A DNA stretch of 6,942 nt. It comes from Clostridia bacterium (GTDB taxonomy: Bacteria; Bacillota_E; SLMV01; PUMD01). The DNA lies in the NCBI GenBank assembly GCA_007128555.1, contig SKXF01000450.1:1-6942 (forward strand). Direction: 5' to 3'. The stretch's first letter is position 1, and each line of letters starts with the position of its first letter. The notes beneath the pieces are model-generated. The model had not been told where the DNA came from. It worked only from the letters and a program-made list of their open reading frames with translations, and ran no database searches. Shown in pieces: positions 1-6,748 of this stretch. Both the position numbers and the translations under genes were made by a program.

Positions 1-18
1 GGGAATGGGGTAAGAGAG

Positions 19-1098
19 ATGACCAGAAACCAACAGGACTACATACGCATACCCATCGACCAAGTAAAAACGATCACATCGAGCCTACTGCAAACGCACA
101 ACGTGCGCCCCGCGGACGCAGACGTGGTGGCCGAAGTGCTGACCGCGGCAGACATCCGGGGTGTTGAGTCGCACGGGATCGGACGCCTCATCCCCTACTA
201 CCTGACCGGTCTCGAGCTCGGCCACATCAAGGCCCAGCCGGAGGTCACGACTGCCAGGGAAATGGGATCGATGTTTGTCGTCGACGCAGACAACGGTCTC
301 GGGCACATTGCCTGCCACGCTGCCATGAAAAAGGCCATCAGCCTGGCCCAGACCCACGGCATAGGCATGGGCGGCGTTCGAGGCAGCAACCATTTTGGCA
401 TCGCAGGGTATTATGCCATGATGGCCCTGGAAGAGAACATGATCGGTCTGTGCCTCTGCAACTCCACCCCCCTGGTGCTTCCCACGTACTCCAGAAAGCC
501 CGTCCTGGGGACCAACCCCATCGCCTTCGCTGCCCCCGCCGGGAAACACCAGCCCTTTGTCCTGGACATGGCAACGAGTGTTGTGCCCATCGGCAAAGTT
601 GAAGTACATCGGCGCTGGGAGGTCAAGGTTCCTCCGCAGTGGGGCGCCGACCACATGGGCCGGCCCGTGGATGACCCCGAGGAAATTCTCGACGGCGGCG
701 GGCTCTTCCCCCTGGGCGGCCCGGCGGAAACCTCCGGATACAAGGGCTACGGCCTCGCGGCCGTGGTGGACATCCTGTCGGGAGTACTTACCGGAGCATC
801 CTTCCTGACCGGGGTCAGCAGGGGAGGCGCTGCCCAGCGGTCACAGGTCGGACATTTCGTCGCCGCCCTGAAGGTCGATGGCTTCATCGATCCGGAGGTG
901 TTCGCCCAGCGGATGGACGACTTCATCGACGAGCTGAAGGATGCTCCCCTGGCCGAGGGCTGCGACCGGGTCTTCGTGGCGGGCGAAAAGGAATTCTGGC
1001 ATACGGAAGAAAGCATACGAGACGGCGTACCCGTGCACAAAAAAGTATGGTCGGATATCACCGATGCCGCACAGAAGATGGGAATCGAAGTCAGCTGA
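19..1098 (+). CDS. Ldh_2-family (malate/L-lactate dehydrogenase type) NAD(P)-dependent oxidoreductase
   Basis: Predicted cytoplasmic NAD(P)-dependent dehydrogenase of the family holding L-sulfolactate, ureidoglycolate (AllD), malate/lactate and delta1-piperideine-2-carboxylate (DpkA) enzymes. The 359 residues match the usual length. Visible motifs in order: ADIRGVESHGIGRL (44-57, conserved His52), RGSNHFGIAGYYA (121-133, with the Asn124-His125 pair expected at the active site), GTNPIAFAAPAG (164-175), DMATS (183-187), PLGGPAE (231-237) and GYKGYGLA (240-247). The family's C-terminal stretch, around AGEKE (321-325), is present, so the gene looks intact. The ATG at 19 follows a weak purine-rich site (GGGG at 7-10, then AGAGAG). 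The frame stays open to the window edge, but the N-terminus already has family length. The substrate cannot be read from these motifs. It converges on the M24 gene, and a stem-loop follows 8 bp after its stop. Confidence 0.93.
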   Translation: MTRNQQDYIRIPIDQVKTITSSLLQTHNVRPADADVVAEVLTAADIRGVESHGIGRLIPYYLTGLELGHIKAQPEVTTAREMGSMFVVDADNGLGHIACHAAMKKAISLAQTHGIGMGGVRGSNHFGIAGYYAMMALEENMIGLCLCNSTPLVLPTYSRKPVLGTNPIAFAAPAGKHQPFVLDMATSVVPIGKVEVHRRWEVKVPPQWGADHMGRPVDDPEEILDGGGLFPLGGPAETSGYKGYGLAAVVDILSGVLTGASFLTGVSRGGAAQRSQVGHFVAALKVDGFIDPEVFAQRMDDFIDELKDAPLAEGCDRVFVAGEKEFWHTEESIRDGVPVHKKVWSDITDAAQKMGIEVS

Positions 1099-1106
1099 AC
1101 TCGGCC

Positions 1107-1142
1107 GTCAGGGGGCACCCGGACACCAGGGCGCCCCCTGAC
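1107..1142 (+). terminator. Stem-loop terminator candidate after the dehydrogenase gene
   Basis: GTCAGGGGGC (1107-1116) and GCCCCCTGAC (1133-1142) form a perfect 10-bp G+C-rich stem around a 16-nt loop, starting 8 bp after the dehydrogenase stop. The downstream stretch taccttattg is only mildly T-rich, so termination may be weak or need other factors. The stem also folds on the minus strand, about 130 bp past the stop of the convergent M24 gene, but no T-run follows it in that direction. Confidence 0.55.
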
Positions 1143-1274
1143 TACCTTATTGCACCGATGAAGCCCAATGAAACTCCCCCCACGCACGAGATTTTTCCCC
1201 ATCGCCATCCCACCCGATGTGGACCTGCCGTATGCATCGTCCAGCCGGGAGCATCTGTCCGGTCATGGCAAAAA

Positions 1275-2486
1275 CTAGATCACCAGGTAATCCCGGCTGA
1301 AGTTGCTGAAGGAAACCCCGCCCTCTTCGGTGACCTGCACAACATCCTCGACACGAACCCCAATGCCACCTGGAACCCGGATGCTCGGCTCGATCGTGAA
1401 GCACATACCCGCCTCCAGCACGGTGTGATCCAGCTCATAGAGAAAGGGCGGTTCGTGAACATCGATGCCTATACCGTGGCCAAGGCGGTGGGTGAAATAG
1501 TCTCCCACCCCTGCGTCCTCAATCACACGGCGTGCGGTACGGTTGAGCTCCGATGCGGTGATCTGACCCGGTCTCATCACCGCGATCGCCTCTGACTGGG
1601 CCCTCATCACCAGGTCATGGTAGTCCCGGTACAGCTTCGTCGGCTCGCCGCAGAAAACCGTCCGCCCGAAGTCCGAGGCATAACCCTGCCACAGGACCCC
1701 AAAATCGAAGGTAATGGAGGCGCCGGGCACAACGGCTGTATCTCCCGTCTTCCGACCCTCTGCGTGAATCCGGCAGATGCCCTCGCCACCCACGACGATC
1801 CCGGTGTGAAAGGAAACCCCCGACCCACCGCACACAATCACCTGGTGGTCCACCTCCCGGGCAATGTCGTACTCGGTCATCCCGGGTCTCAGCTGCTTGA
1901 GTACCGCAGCAAAGACCCGATCCGTGATGACCCCGGCCTCCTTCATGACGCGGGTCTCTTCGGCATCCTTGACCGCACGCATCCGGGCGATCATCGTAGA
2001 CGCATCAACGAAGGCCAGCTCAGGACGAGCTTCCTTCAAGAGAAACAGGGACCTGGCCCACAGGCGCCCCGAGACTCCCAGCTTCACCGGGTCACCCAGG
2101 CGTCCCAGAACATCACGCGCAACAGCGAGGGGATCATCCCCATCGTCGATGACCACAATATCCTCGACCCAGGGTCGGCCCTCGGACTGGCTGCGAACAT
2201 AGGAACTCGCTCCCATTCGAGGCACCACAAAGATGGGTCCGCACTCCGGGGTGATGAAAGCACCGTATAGCTCGTCACCGTGCTTGTCGTCGTCCGTCGG
2301 GTTGTGGGGTTGCCTGCGCACCCCGGTCAGGTACTGAAGATCACTCGACATCATCAGGAACAGACCGTCAATGGACTCCTTCACCATGTGTTCCCTGATC
2401 CGCTGCAACCGGCCTTCAAATGCACTCACAGTCGTAATCCCCCTTCGGTATGAACCTTTCTTCACAGCAGGCTGCCCAGCTGGCAC
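1275..2486 (-). CDS. M24-family metallopeptidase (Xaa-Pro dipeptidase / aminopeptidase P / creatinase type)
   Basis: Predicted cytoplasmic dinuclear-metal hydrolase, most likely cleaving Xaa-Pro peptides. Creatinase-like activity on a small C-N substrate is an alternative within the same fold. Of 403 residues, about 1-165 form the creatinase N-terminal domain and the rest the pita-bread catalytic domain. All five metal ligands are visible: Asp261 (TFDFG), Asp272 (SDFGRT), His337 (GHGIG), Glu366 (TIEPS) and Glu380 (RVEDVV). His241 and the HEPP histidine (His344) sit where substrate-contacting histidines are known in the family. The GTG start at 2486 has a perfect AGGAGG 6 nt upstream. A second GTG at 2429 (384 residues, MSAFEGRLQ...) has AGGGGG 9 nt upstream and gives a more typical N-terminus, so the exact start is uncertain. 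It is divergent from the AbgB-like gene and convergent with the dehydrogenase. No signal peptide is seen. Confidence 0.93.
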   Translation of the reverse strand: MPAGQPAVKKGSYRRGITTVSAFEGRLQRIREHMVKESIDGLFLMMSSDLQYLTGVRRQPHNPTDDDKHGDELYGAFITPECGPIFVVPRMGASSYVRSQSEGRPWVEDIVVIDDGDDPLAVARDVLGRLGDPVKLGVSGRLWARSLFLLKEARPELAFVDASTMIARMRAVKDAEETRVMKEAGVITDRVFAAVLKQLRPGMTEYDIAREVDHQVIVCGGSGVSFHTGIVVGGEGICRIHAEGRKTGDTAVVPGASITFDFGVLWQGYASDFGRTVFCGEPTKLYRDYHDLVMRAQSEAIAVMRPGQITASELNRTARRVIEDAGVGDYFTHRLGHGIGIDVHEPPFLYELDHTVLEAGMCFTIEPSIRVPGGIGVRVEDVVQVTEEGGVSFSNFSRDYLVI

Positions 2487-2492
2487 ACCCTT

Positions 2493-2498
2493 CCTCCT
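2493..2498 (-). promoter_or_regulatory. Ribosome binding site AGGAGG for the M24 gene
   Basis: On the minus strand a perfect AGGAGG lies 6 nt before the GTG at 2486. This supports the longer, 403-residue form. The internal GTG at 2429 has its own weaker AGGGGG site, so two starts remain possible. Confidence 0.6.
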
Positions 2499-2532
2499 GA
2501 CAGTTCACCGGGGAACCGCCATGTCCTTCCTG

Positions 2533-2583
2533 CCCGTGGCGCTTTTTCCCTGTTTGTCGAAGGGTTACACCACCCCCGTGGCG
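2533..2583. repeat. 9-bp direct repeat CCCGTGGCG in the divergent intergenic region
   Basis: CCCGTGGCG occurs at 2533-2541 and again at 2575-2583, 42 bp apart start to start, close to four helical turns. Both copies lie in the 170-bp region between the divergent M24 and AbgB-like genes, where promoters for both must lie unless transcription enters from further away. A regulator bound to both copies on one DNA face is possible. A 9-bp match in G+C-rich DNA of this size could also be chance. I found no convincing -35/-10 pair on either strand here. Confidence 0.35.
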
Positions 2584-2656
2584 AATTGGAAAAAAGAAGA
2601 TGTGTGTGTCGCAACGACCGGTTGGATGGAAATGCATTCGGAAAGCGAGGCACTTC

Positions 2657-4087
2657 ATGGTAAAGGCCAAGACAGCCCTTGCATATATCGACCAGAAGCG
2701 ATCCTTCCTCGTGGATCTGTCGGACAAAATCTGGGAAGCAGCGGAATTAGCCCTTCATGAGACGGCATCGGCGAAGTATATCGCCGATGCCCTGGAAGCG
2801 GAGGGTTTCACCATCGAAGCTCCCGTCGGTGGCATGCCTACGGCCTTTGTCGCCACCTGGGGAGACGGTGGTCCCGTGATCGGATTGCTAGGCGAATACG
2901 ACGCCCTGGGAGGGGTCTCACAGAATCCCGTTCCGGTGCGGGATGAGCGAGTCCCCGGTGGAGCCGGACATGCCTGTGGGCACAACCTTCTCGGCGCGGG
3001 AGCACTCGCGGCAGCGATCGGCTTGAAAGAAGAGATGACCCGAAATAAGATTCCCGGTACGGTGAAATACTTCGGATGCCCAGCAGAAGAGAACCTGAGC
3101 GGCAAGGCCTTCATGGCCCGCGATGGCCTCTTCGATGAATGCGATGCCTGCCTGACCTGGCACCCAGGAGGCCTGAACCAGGTCTGGACAGGATCATCCC
3201 TGGCCAACAATGCTATGAACGTGACCTTTCACGGCCAGACAGCTCACGCCTCCGCTGACCCCTACAATGGGCGGAGCGCCCTCGACGCGGTTCAGCTCAT
3301 GAACATGGGCGTGGAGTTTCTCCGGGAACACATGCCCGGCGATGCGAGGGTCCACTACGCCATTTTGGATGGCGGTCGGCAGCCCAACGTTGTCCCATCG
3401 GTCGCGAAGGTCTGGTACCTGGTCCGCTCCCCTGAGAGGGAACAGGTAGACGACATCTACCGAAGGGTGCTGCAGTGTGCCGAAGGCGCTGCGACAATGA
3501 CCGAGACAACCTACGAGGTGGATCTGTTGAAGGCCATATGGAATGTCCTGCCTAACAGCCCCCTCGAAGACATTCTGTGGCAGTCCATGCAGGCAGTTGG
3601 ACCGCCGGAGTTCTCAGAGGAAGAAAGGGAGTTCGCTCGCGAGATCACTGGGACCTTCCCACCAGGCAACAGGGAATCCTCCATCAACAAGGAGGGATTG
3701 CCGGAGGATGAGCGGAAGCAGGTCCTGGAGCAGGTGCTCAACGACACCCTCATCTCCCCCGGCCGAGCCAGCGTGATGATGGGCTCAACGGATGTCGGTG
3801 ACGTCAGCTGGTGCTGTCCAACGGCTCAGATCCGGGTGGCCTGCAACGCCGTTGGAACACCCGGGCACTCGTGGCAATATGTCGCCCAGGCGGGAATGAG
3901 CATCGGTCACCGGGGCATGATCCAGGCAGGCAAGATGCTGGCAGAGGCGGCCTTCCGACTGATGACCGAGCCGGAGACCCTCGAGAAAGCCCAGGATGAG
4001 TTCCAGCGAGCCAGCGGCGGGAAGCCCTACGCGTCAGCCATGCCCCCCGACCATCAACCGGCCTTCAAACAGTTTGCGGAAAAATAG
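2657..4087 (+). CDS. AbgB-like M20 amidohydrolase (p-aminobenzoyl-glutamate hydrolase subunit B type)
   Basis: Predicted cytoplasmic metal-dependent amidohydrolase removing an acyl or aminobenzoyl group from an amino acid or dipeptide. It is 476 residues, close to E. coli AbgB. Motifs in order: GEYDALGGVSQ (79-89), GHACGHNLLG (104-113, with Cys107 and His109), CPAEE (141-145, Glu144 expected base and Glu145 metal ligand), WHPGG (168-172, His169), GQTAHAS (193-199, lid/dimerisation domain), STDVGDVSW (377-385) and PGHSW (402-406, His404). The segment near residues 300-370, with PPEFSEEEREFA (316-327), is characteristic of the AbgB branch rather than M20D. I chose the ATG at 2657 because GCGAGG lies 6 nt upstream. 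An ATG at 2600 would add 19 residues unlike the family. The true substrate is unknown: no AbgT-type transporter is present, and the second M20 gene in the window is not clearly AbgA. Confidence 0.93.
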   Translation: MVKAKTALAYIDQKRSFLVDLSDKIWEAAELALHETASAKYIADALEAEGFTIEAPVGGMPTAFVATWGDGGPVIGLLGEYDALGGVSQNPVPVRDERVPGGAGHACGHNLLGAGALAAAIGLKEEMTRNKIPGTVKYFGCPAEENLSGKAFMARDGLFDECDACLTWHPGGLNQVWTGSSLANNAMNVTFHGQTAHASADPYNGRSALDAVQLMNMGVEFLREHMPGDARVHYAILDGGRQPNVVPSVAKVWYLVRSPEREQVDDIYRRVLQCAEGAATMTETTYEVDLLKAIWNVLPNSPLEDILWQSMQAVGPPEFSEEEREFAREITGTFPPGNRESSINKEGLPEDERKQVLEQVLNDTLISPGRASVMMGSTDVGDVSWCCPTAQIRVACNAVGTPGHSWQYVAQAGMSIGHRGMIQAGKMLAEAAFRLMTEPETLEKAQDEFQRASGGKPYASAMPPDHQPAFKQFAEK

Positions 4088-4094
4088 ACCTGCC

Positions 4095-4121
4095 GGGGTG
4101 CGCGAGATGCTCCCGCACCCC
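4095..4121 (+). terminator. Stem-loop terminator candidate after the AbgB-like gene
   Basis: GGGGTGCG (4095-4102) pairs perfectly with CGCACCCC (4114-4121) around an 11-nt loop. The stem can extend inward as GAG/CTC across one mismatch. It begins 7 bp after the stop. The following tccttgcat is only modestly T-rich, so the call rests on the stem and its position. Confidence 0.55.
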
Positions 4122-4402
4122 TCCTTGCATCCCACCTCAAGACCTGCGAGTGACAACCGATGACCATCGCCACGCAGGCATCGCCATCACCGGATCACTG
4201 GGCGTACCGTGAGACGACCCCTGGCACGCTCCCCCTCGCATATCCATGCCCAGGCACGGGACGTCGATGAGATCCACGACACCGCCCTCAGGACGAACTT
4301 CCTTGCTCTTGGATACTCACGGGCATCTTCAGCTACACTGCCGATACGAGAAACGTCGCATGAGGGGGATTCCTCCCCTTGCCCTGCTGAAACCTCTCCT
4401 GC
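4122..4402. other. Intergenic region between convergent M20 genes, no gene supported
   Basis: With the stem-loop before it, this makes a 315-bp gap between the 3' ends of the two M20 genes. Frames here on either strand lack a credible ribosome site or recognisable motif. A weak inverted repeat, AGGGG/CCCCT near 4363-4379, lies about 25 bp past the stop of the minus-strand M20D gene. It could act as its terminator, but the stem is only 5 bp and no clean T-run follows. I see no repeat array or RNA gene. Confidence 0.5.
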
Positions 4403-5569
4403 CTACAGGCAACCGAGGAACTCCAGGGCCGTTCTGACATGCATCTTCACACCGATCGACAGGCTGTCCTCGTCAATGTCAAACCGGGGGTGATGGTGGG
4501 GATAGTCTGTACCCTTCTCTCTATTCCCACTGCCGATAAAATAGAAGGCCGAGGGCACCCGCATGGCAAACTCAGAAAAATCCTCTCCTGCCATGGTCCG
4601 GTTCCCCTCGGTGACATTGGCTCCTCCGACCACCTTCTCGGCCACATCCCGCACGAAGGCGGCCATGGAGGGGTCGTTGGCCAGAACATGATTACCAACC
4701 CGGAACTCGAGGTCATAGTCCGCCCTGTGTGCCTCGCATACACCACGGACCACCCTCTCGAAGCTCTCCCGGATGGCTTCACCATTGGAATCAAGAAACC
4801 GAATCGAGCCCTCCATTTCCACGTTCTCAGGGATGATGGTCGGTGAAGAGCCCCCTTCCACCCGGCAGAACATGATCACCACGGGATGGGTAGGGTCGCT
4901 CTCCCGGGTCTGGATCGACTGAATCGATGCAACGATGTCCGCTGATGCGGCGATGGGATCAACGGAGTGGTGCGCAAAACCCGCATGCCCCCCTTCACCT
5001 TTCACGGTCAGCCGGAAATAGTGACTCGCTGCCATGACCGGCCCCGGCCTCACAGTTACCTTTCCCGTTTCCAGGGACGACCACAGGTGAAGGCCCAGGG
5101 CAGCATCCACCCCGGGATCCAGGAGCAACCCTTCATCGACCATCCGATGAGCCCCTGCATCCTCTTCGTTAGGCTGAAAGGCAAACTTGATGTTGCCTGG
5201 GAACCTGTCGCGACAATCCGCAAGGATCCGGGCCGCAACCAACAGCATGGCCGTGTGCCCGTCATGACCGCACCCGTGCATCCTGCCGGTATGGATCGAA
5301 CGATACGAGACCGAATTCTCCTCCTGCACCGGGATGGCATCCATATCTGCCCTCATCAGGAGCGTAGGGCCCTCGGCACTGCCCCTGAGAAGGCCAACCA
5401 CGCCGGTCTGGGCCATGGCCTTCACATCCATGCCGAGATCTCCCAGGTAGTCGGTGACGATCTTGGAAGTCCTGTGCTCCTGGAAACCCAACTCCGGATG
5501 CCGGTGGAAATCTCTTCTGAGCTGGATCAACTCGTCATGATGGGTTCGCACCCGCCCGTCTATGTCCAT
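4403..5569 (-). CDS. M20D-family amidohydrolase (N-acyl-amino acid / hippurate / IAA-amino acid hydrolase type)
   Basis: Predicted cytoplasmic metal-dependent hydrolase releasing an amino acid from an N-acyl or aryl amide. The length of 388 residues is normal. Motifs in order: RRDFHRHPELGFQE (18-31), RADMDAIP (73-80), MHGCGHDGH (97-105, with Cys100 and His102), QPNEED (132-137, Glu135/Glu136; most relatives read QPAEE), GLHLW (159-163, His161), GGHAGFAHHSVDP (193-205, lid domain, slightly off the usual GGHGAxPHxxVDP), MAGEDFSEF (326-334) and HHHPRFDID (358-366, expected ligand His359). The ATG at 5569 has GAGAGG 9 nt upstream. The 286-bp gap from the upstream serine hydrolase gene suggests its own promoter, though read-through is possible. 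The frame after the TAG stop stays open for 71 codons. Acyl specificity cannot be read from the sequence. Confidence 0.94.
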   Translation of the reverse strand: MDIDGRVRTHHDELIQLRRDFHRHPELGFQEHRTSKIVTDYLGDLGMDVKAMAQTGVVGLLRGSAEGPTLLMRADMDAIPVQEENSVSYRSIHTGRMHGCGHDGHTAMLLVAARILADCRDRFPGNIKFAFQPNEEDAGAHRMVDEGLLLDPGVDAALGLHLWSSLETGKVTVRPGPVMAASHYFRLTVKGEGGHAGFAHHSVDPIAASADIVASIQSIQTRESDPTHPVVIMFCRVEGGSSPTIIPENVEMEGSIRFLDSNGEAIRESFERVVRGVCEAHRADYDLEFRVGNHVLANDPSMAAFVRDVAEKVVGGANVTEGNRTMAGEDFSEFAMRVPSAFYFIGSGNREKGTDYPHHHPRFDIDEDSLSIGVKMHVRTALEFLGCL

Positions 5570-5585
5570 CGGTGCCCGCCTCTCT

Positions 5586-5594
5586 GTATTGTGT
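5586..5594 (-). promoter_or_regulatory. Upstream element ACACAATAC, copy 1 (before the M20D gene)
   Basis: On the minus strand ACACAATAC followed by A-GAG lies 16 nt before the M20D ATG, touching its ribosome site. The same nonamer followed by T-GAG occurs upstream of the serine hydrolase gene (6735-6743). It may be a leader or promoter element shared by the two genes. It is not a good sigma-70 -10 match, and no -35 at proper spacing was found. Confidence 0.3.
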
Positions 5595-5855
5595 TCTGAC
5601 GCTGCTGCAAATATCTCGTTTCTCTAGCAACGCCACCGGTCGTCCAGGATCCTCTATGTGGAAAGGCCCCCCGTGTTTCGCCTACCCATAGGCCGACAAT
5701 GGCAACACTGGTGTGTCATCCCTGCCGAGCGATAAAAACGCACGGACAGCCGCACCTGATGCACGTCATGCGCCTGCGCCATGGCAATGATCCAGCTCTT
5801 CCTGGATAGAAACGGCAGAAGCCAGTCAGAGCCACGCCTCGAGAGCGCCTGCAAG
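5595..5855. other. Intergenic region between the serine hydrolase and M20D genes
   Basis: No gene is supported here. A 66-codon minus-strand frame (5654-5854) has no motif and no good ribosome site. The region should carry the 3' end signal of the serine hydrolase transcript and the promoter of the M20D gene, but I could identify neither with confidence. Only short imperfect inverted repeats are visible, such as around the CATGCGCCTGCGCCATG stretch near 5767-5783. Confidence 0.4.
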
Positions 5856-6710
5856 TTACGGGCTCATGCTGTCATAGCAAAGACGTGCCAGGCGTGATAT
5901 CAGCCTTTGGGCCGAGGCAAAACCCGGGATGCCATCGCACAGGTCACCCACCGGCACACCATCGGTCAGGACTGTCAGTATGAACAGCGGGTTGTCGTGC
6001 TGACTGTACACGATGCCTGCGTCGTTTACGTTGCTTCGTCCCGTGCCCGTCTTGTGGGCGACCCTGGTACCGTGAGGAAGAAGAAAGGGCAGTCTTGTCT
6101 GCAATCTCTGCCGCCTCAAAATGGTCATGCCTCGTTTGCAAAGATCCGGGGTACACCCCAGCCGGCTCGCCGTCTCCACATCCTCTGTGCCCTTGAGAAT
6201 CGTATCCAGCAATAGGCCAAGGTCCCGCGGGGTCGTGGCGTTGGTCTCCTCCACAGACAGGGGGGTGGAGTACCCACCCCTCGGAGTCCCCGTCCCATGC
6301 CTGTGAGTCGTTCCGACCATTCCAATGCTGCGACATAGTTCGTTAACCCGGTCAAGACCCACCATGTCTGCCACCGTCCCGGTGCAGGTATTGTCACTGA
6401 CGATGATCATCATTGTGAGCACGTCTTGCAGGGTGATCGTGAATCCAGGACACAGGTGTTGAAAGGTACCAGAGTTGTTGTCCTGGTACCTGGCCTCAAT
6501 GGTCTCCGGCTGGTCCAGGGCTAGATGGCCCTCGTTCACCATTTTCAGGGCCGTCATCATGATGGCGATCTTACGCGTACTCGCTGAGGTTACAACCACA
6601 TCGCCATGTCTCTCAGCCACCTCACCGGTAGCCAGATCCTTCAGGTACCAGCCCACATGATAGGGCCTGTCATCGCAAAGTCCGTGCATCTTACTGGCAA
6701 GATCTCGCAC
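5856..6710 (-). CDS. Class A beta-lactamase-fold serine hydrolase, omega-loop Glu not seen
   Basis: Predicted serine acyl-enzyme hydrolase of the beta-lactamase/penicillin-binding fold (Beta-lactamase2 type), 284 residues. Motifs: STRK (44-47, nucleophile Ser44 and Lys47), SDN (105-107), TTPRDLG (159-165) and HKTGTGRSN (219-227, the KTG box). The spacing fits class A. The expected E-x-x-L-N of the omega loop, which holds the deacylating Glu166 of true class A enzymes, is absent: counting back from TTP places the site near Arg144 in a Gly/Pro-rich stretch. So it is probably an esterase, amidase or peptidase rather than an efficient antibiotic beta-lactamase. There is no signal peptide, and an in-frame TGA at 8 codons before the GTG rules out a longer N-terminus. 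The GTG at 6710 has AGGGGGA 8 nt upstream. An ATG at 6689 is less well placed. It carries eight cysteines. It lies upstream of the M20D gene on the same strand. Confidence 0.9.
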   Translation of the reverse strand: MRDLASKMHGLCDDRPYHVGWYLKDLATGEVAERHGDVVVTSASTRKIAIMMTALKMVNEGHLALDQPETIEARYQDNNSGTFQHLCPGFTITLQDVLTMMIIVSDNTCTGTVADMVGLDRVNELCRSIGMVGTTHRHGTGTPRGGYSTPLSVEETNATTPRDLGLLLDTILKGTEDVETASRLGCTPDLCKRGMTILRRQRLQTRLPFLLPHGTRVAHKTGTGRSNVNDAGIVYSQHDNPLFILTVLTDGVPVGDLCDGIPGFASAQRLISRLARLCYDSMSP

Positions 6711-6734
6711 TTGGAAGTTCCCCCTGCACCCTCA

Positions 6735-6743
6735 GTATTGTGT
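6735..6743 (-). promoter_or_regulatory. Upstream element ACACAATAC, copy 2 (before the serine hydrolase gene)
   Basis: On the minus strand ACACAATAC followed by T-GAG lies 24 nt before the GTG start of the serine hydrolase. It matches the nonamer upstream of the M20D gene, and the alignment continues for a few bases (GAG, then a G two bases on). It is between the small open frame at 6749-6880 and the gene. Confidence 0.3.
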
Positions 6744-6748
6744 GTTAG

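Noticed and set aside
85..743. Long minus-strand open frames opposite the dehydrogenase gene
   Set aside because: They are antisense to a gene with strong family motifs throughout, have no motifs of their own, and are expected in G+C-rich coding DNA.
1617..2270. 217-codon plus-strand open frame opposite the M24 gene
   Set aside because: It lies fully antisense to a gene with all five metal ligands visible, and its translation shows no recognisable domain.
4137..4316. Minus-strand open stretch of 59 codons in the gap between the M20 genes (segment VVDLIDVPCLGMDM)
   Set aside because: It looks protein-like locally but has no start codon near its 5' end, no ribosome site and no recognised family. 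It also overlaps another open frame, so coding status cannot be supported.
4209..4493. 94-codon plus-strand frame running into the 3' end of the M20D gene
   Set aside because: It overlaps a certain gene on the opposite strand, has no ribosome site, and has a low-complexity Ser/Arg/Thr-rich translation without motifs.
2657..5569. The two M20 genes as an AbgA-AbgB pair
   Set aside because: The genes are convergent rather than adjacent in an operon. The 388-residue protein reads like a general M20D hydrolase, shorter than E. coli AbgA, and no AbgT transporter is present, so I did not assign abg symbols.
5654..5854. 66-codon minus-strand frame between the serine hydrolase and M20D genes
   Set aside because: No ribosome site, no motif and no family resemblance. 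Length is within chance expectation.
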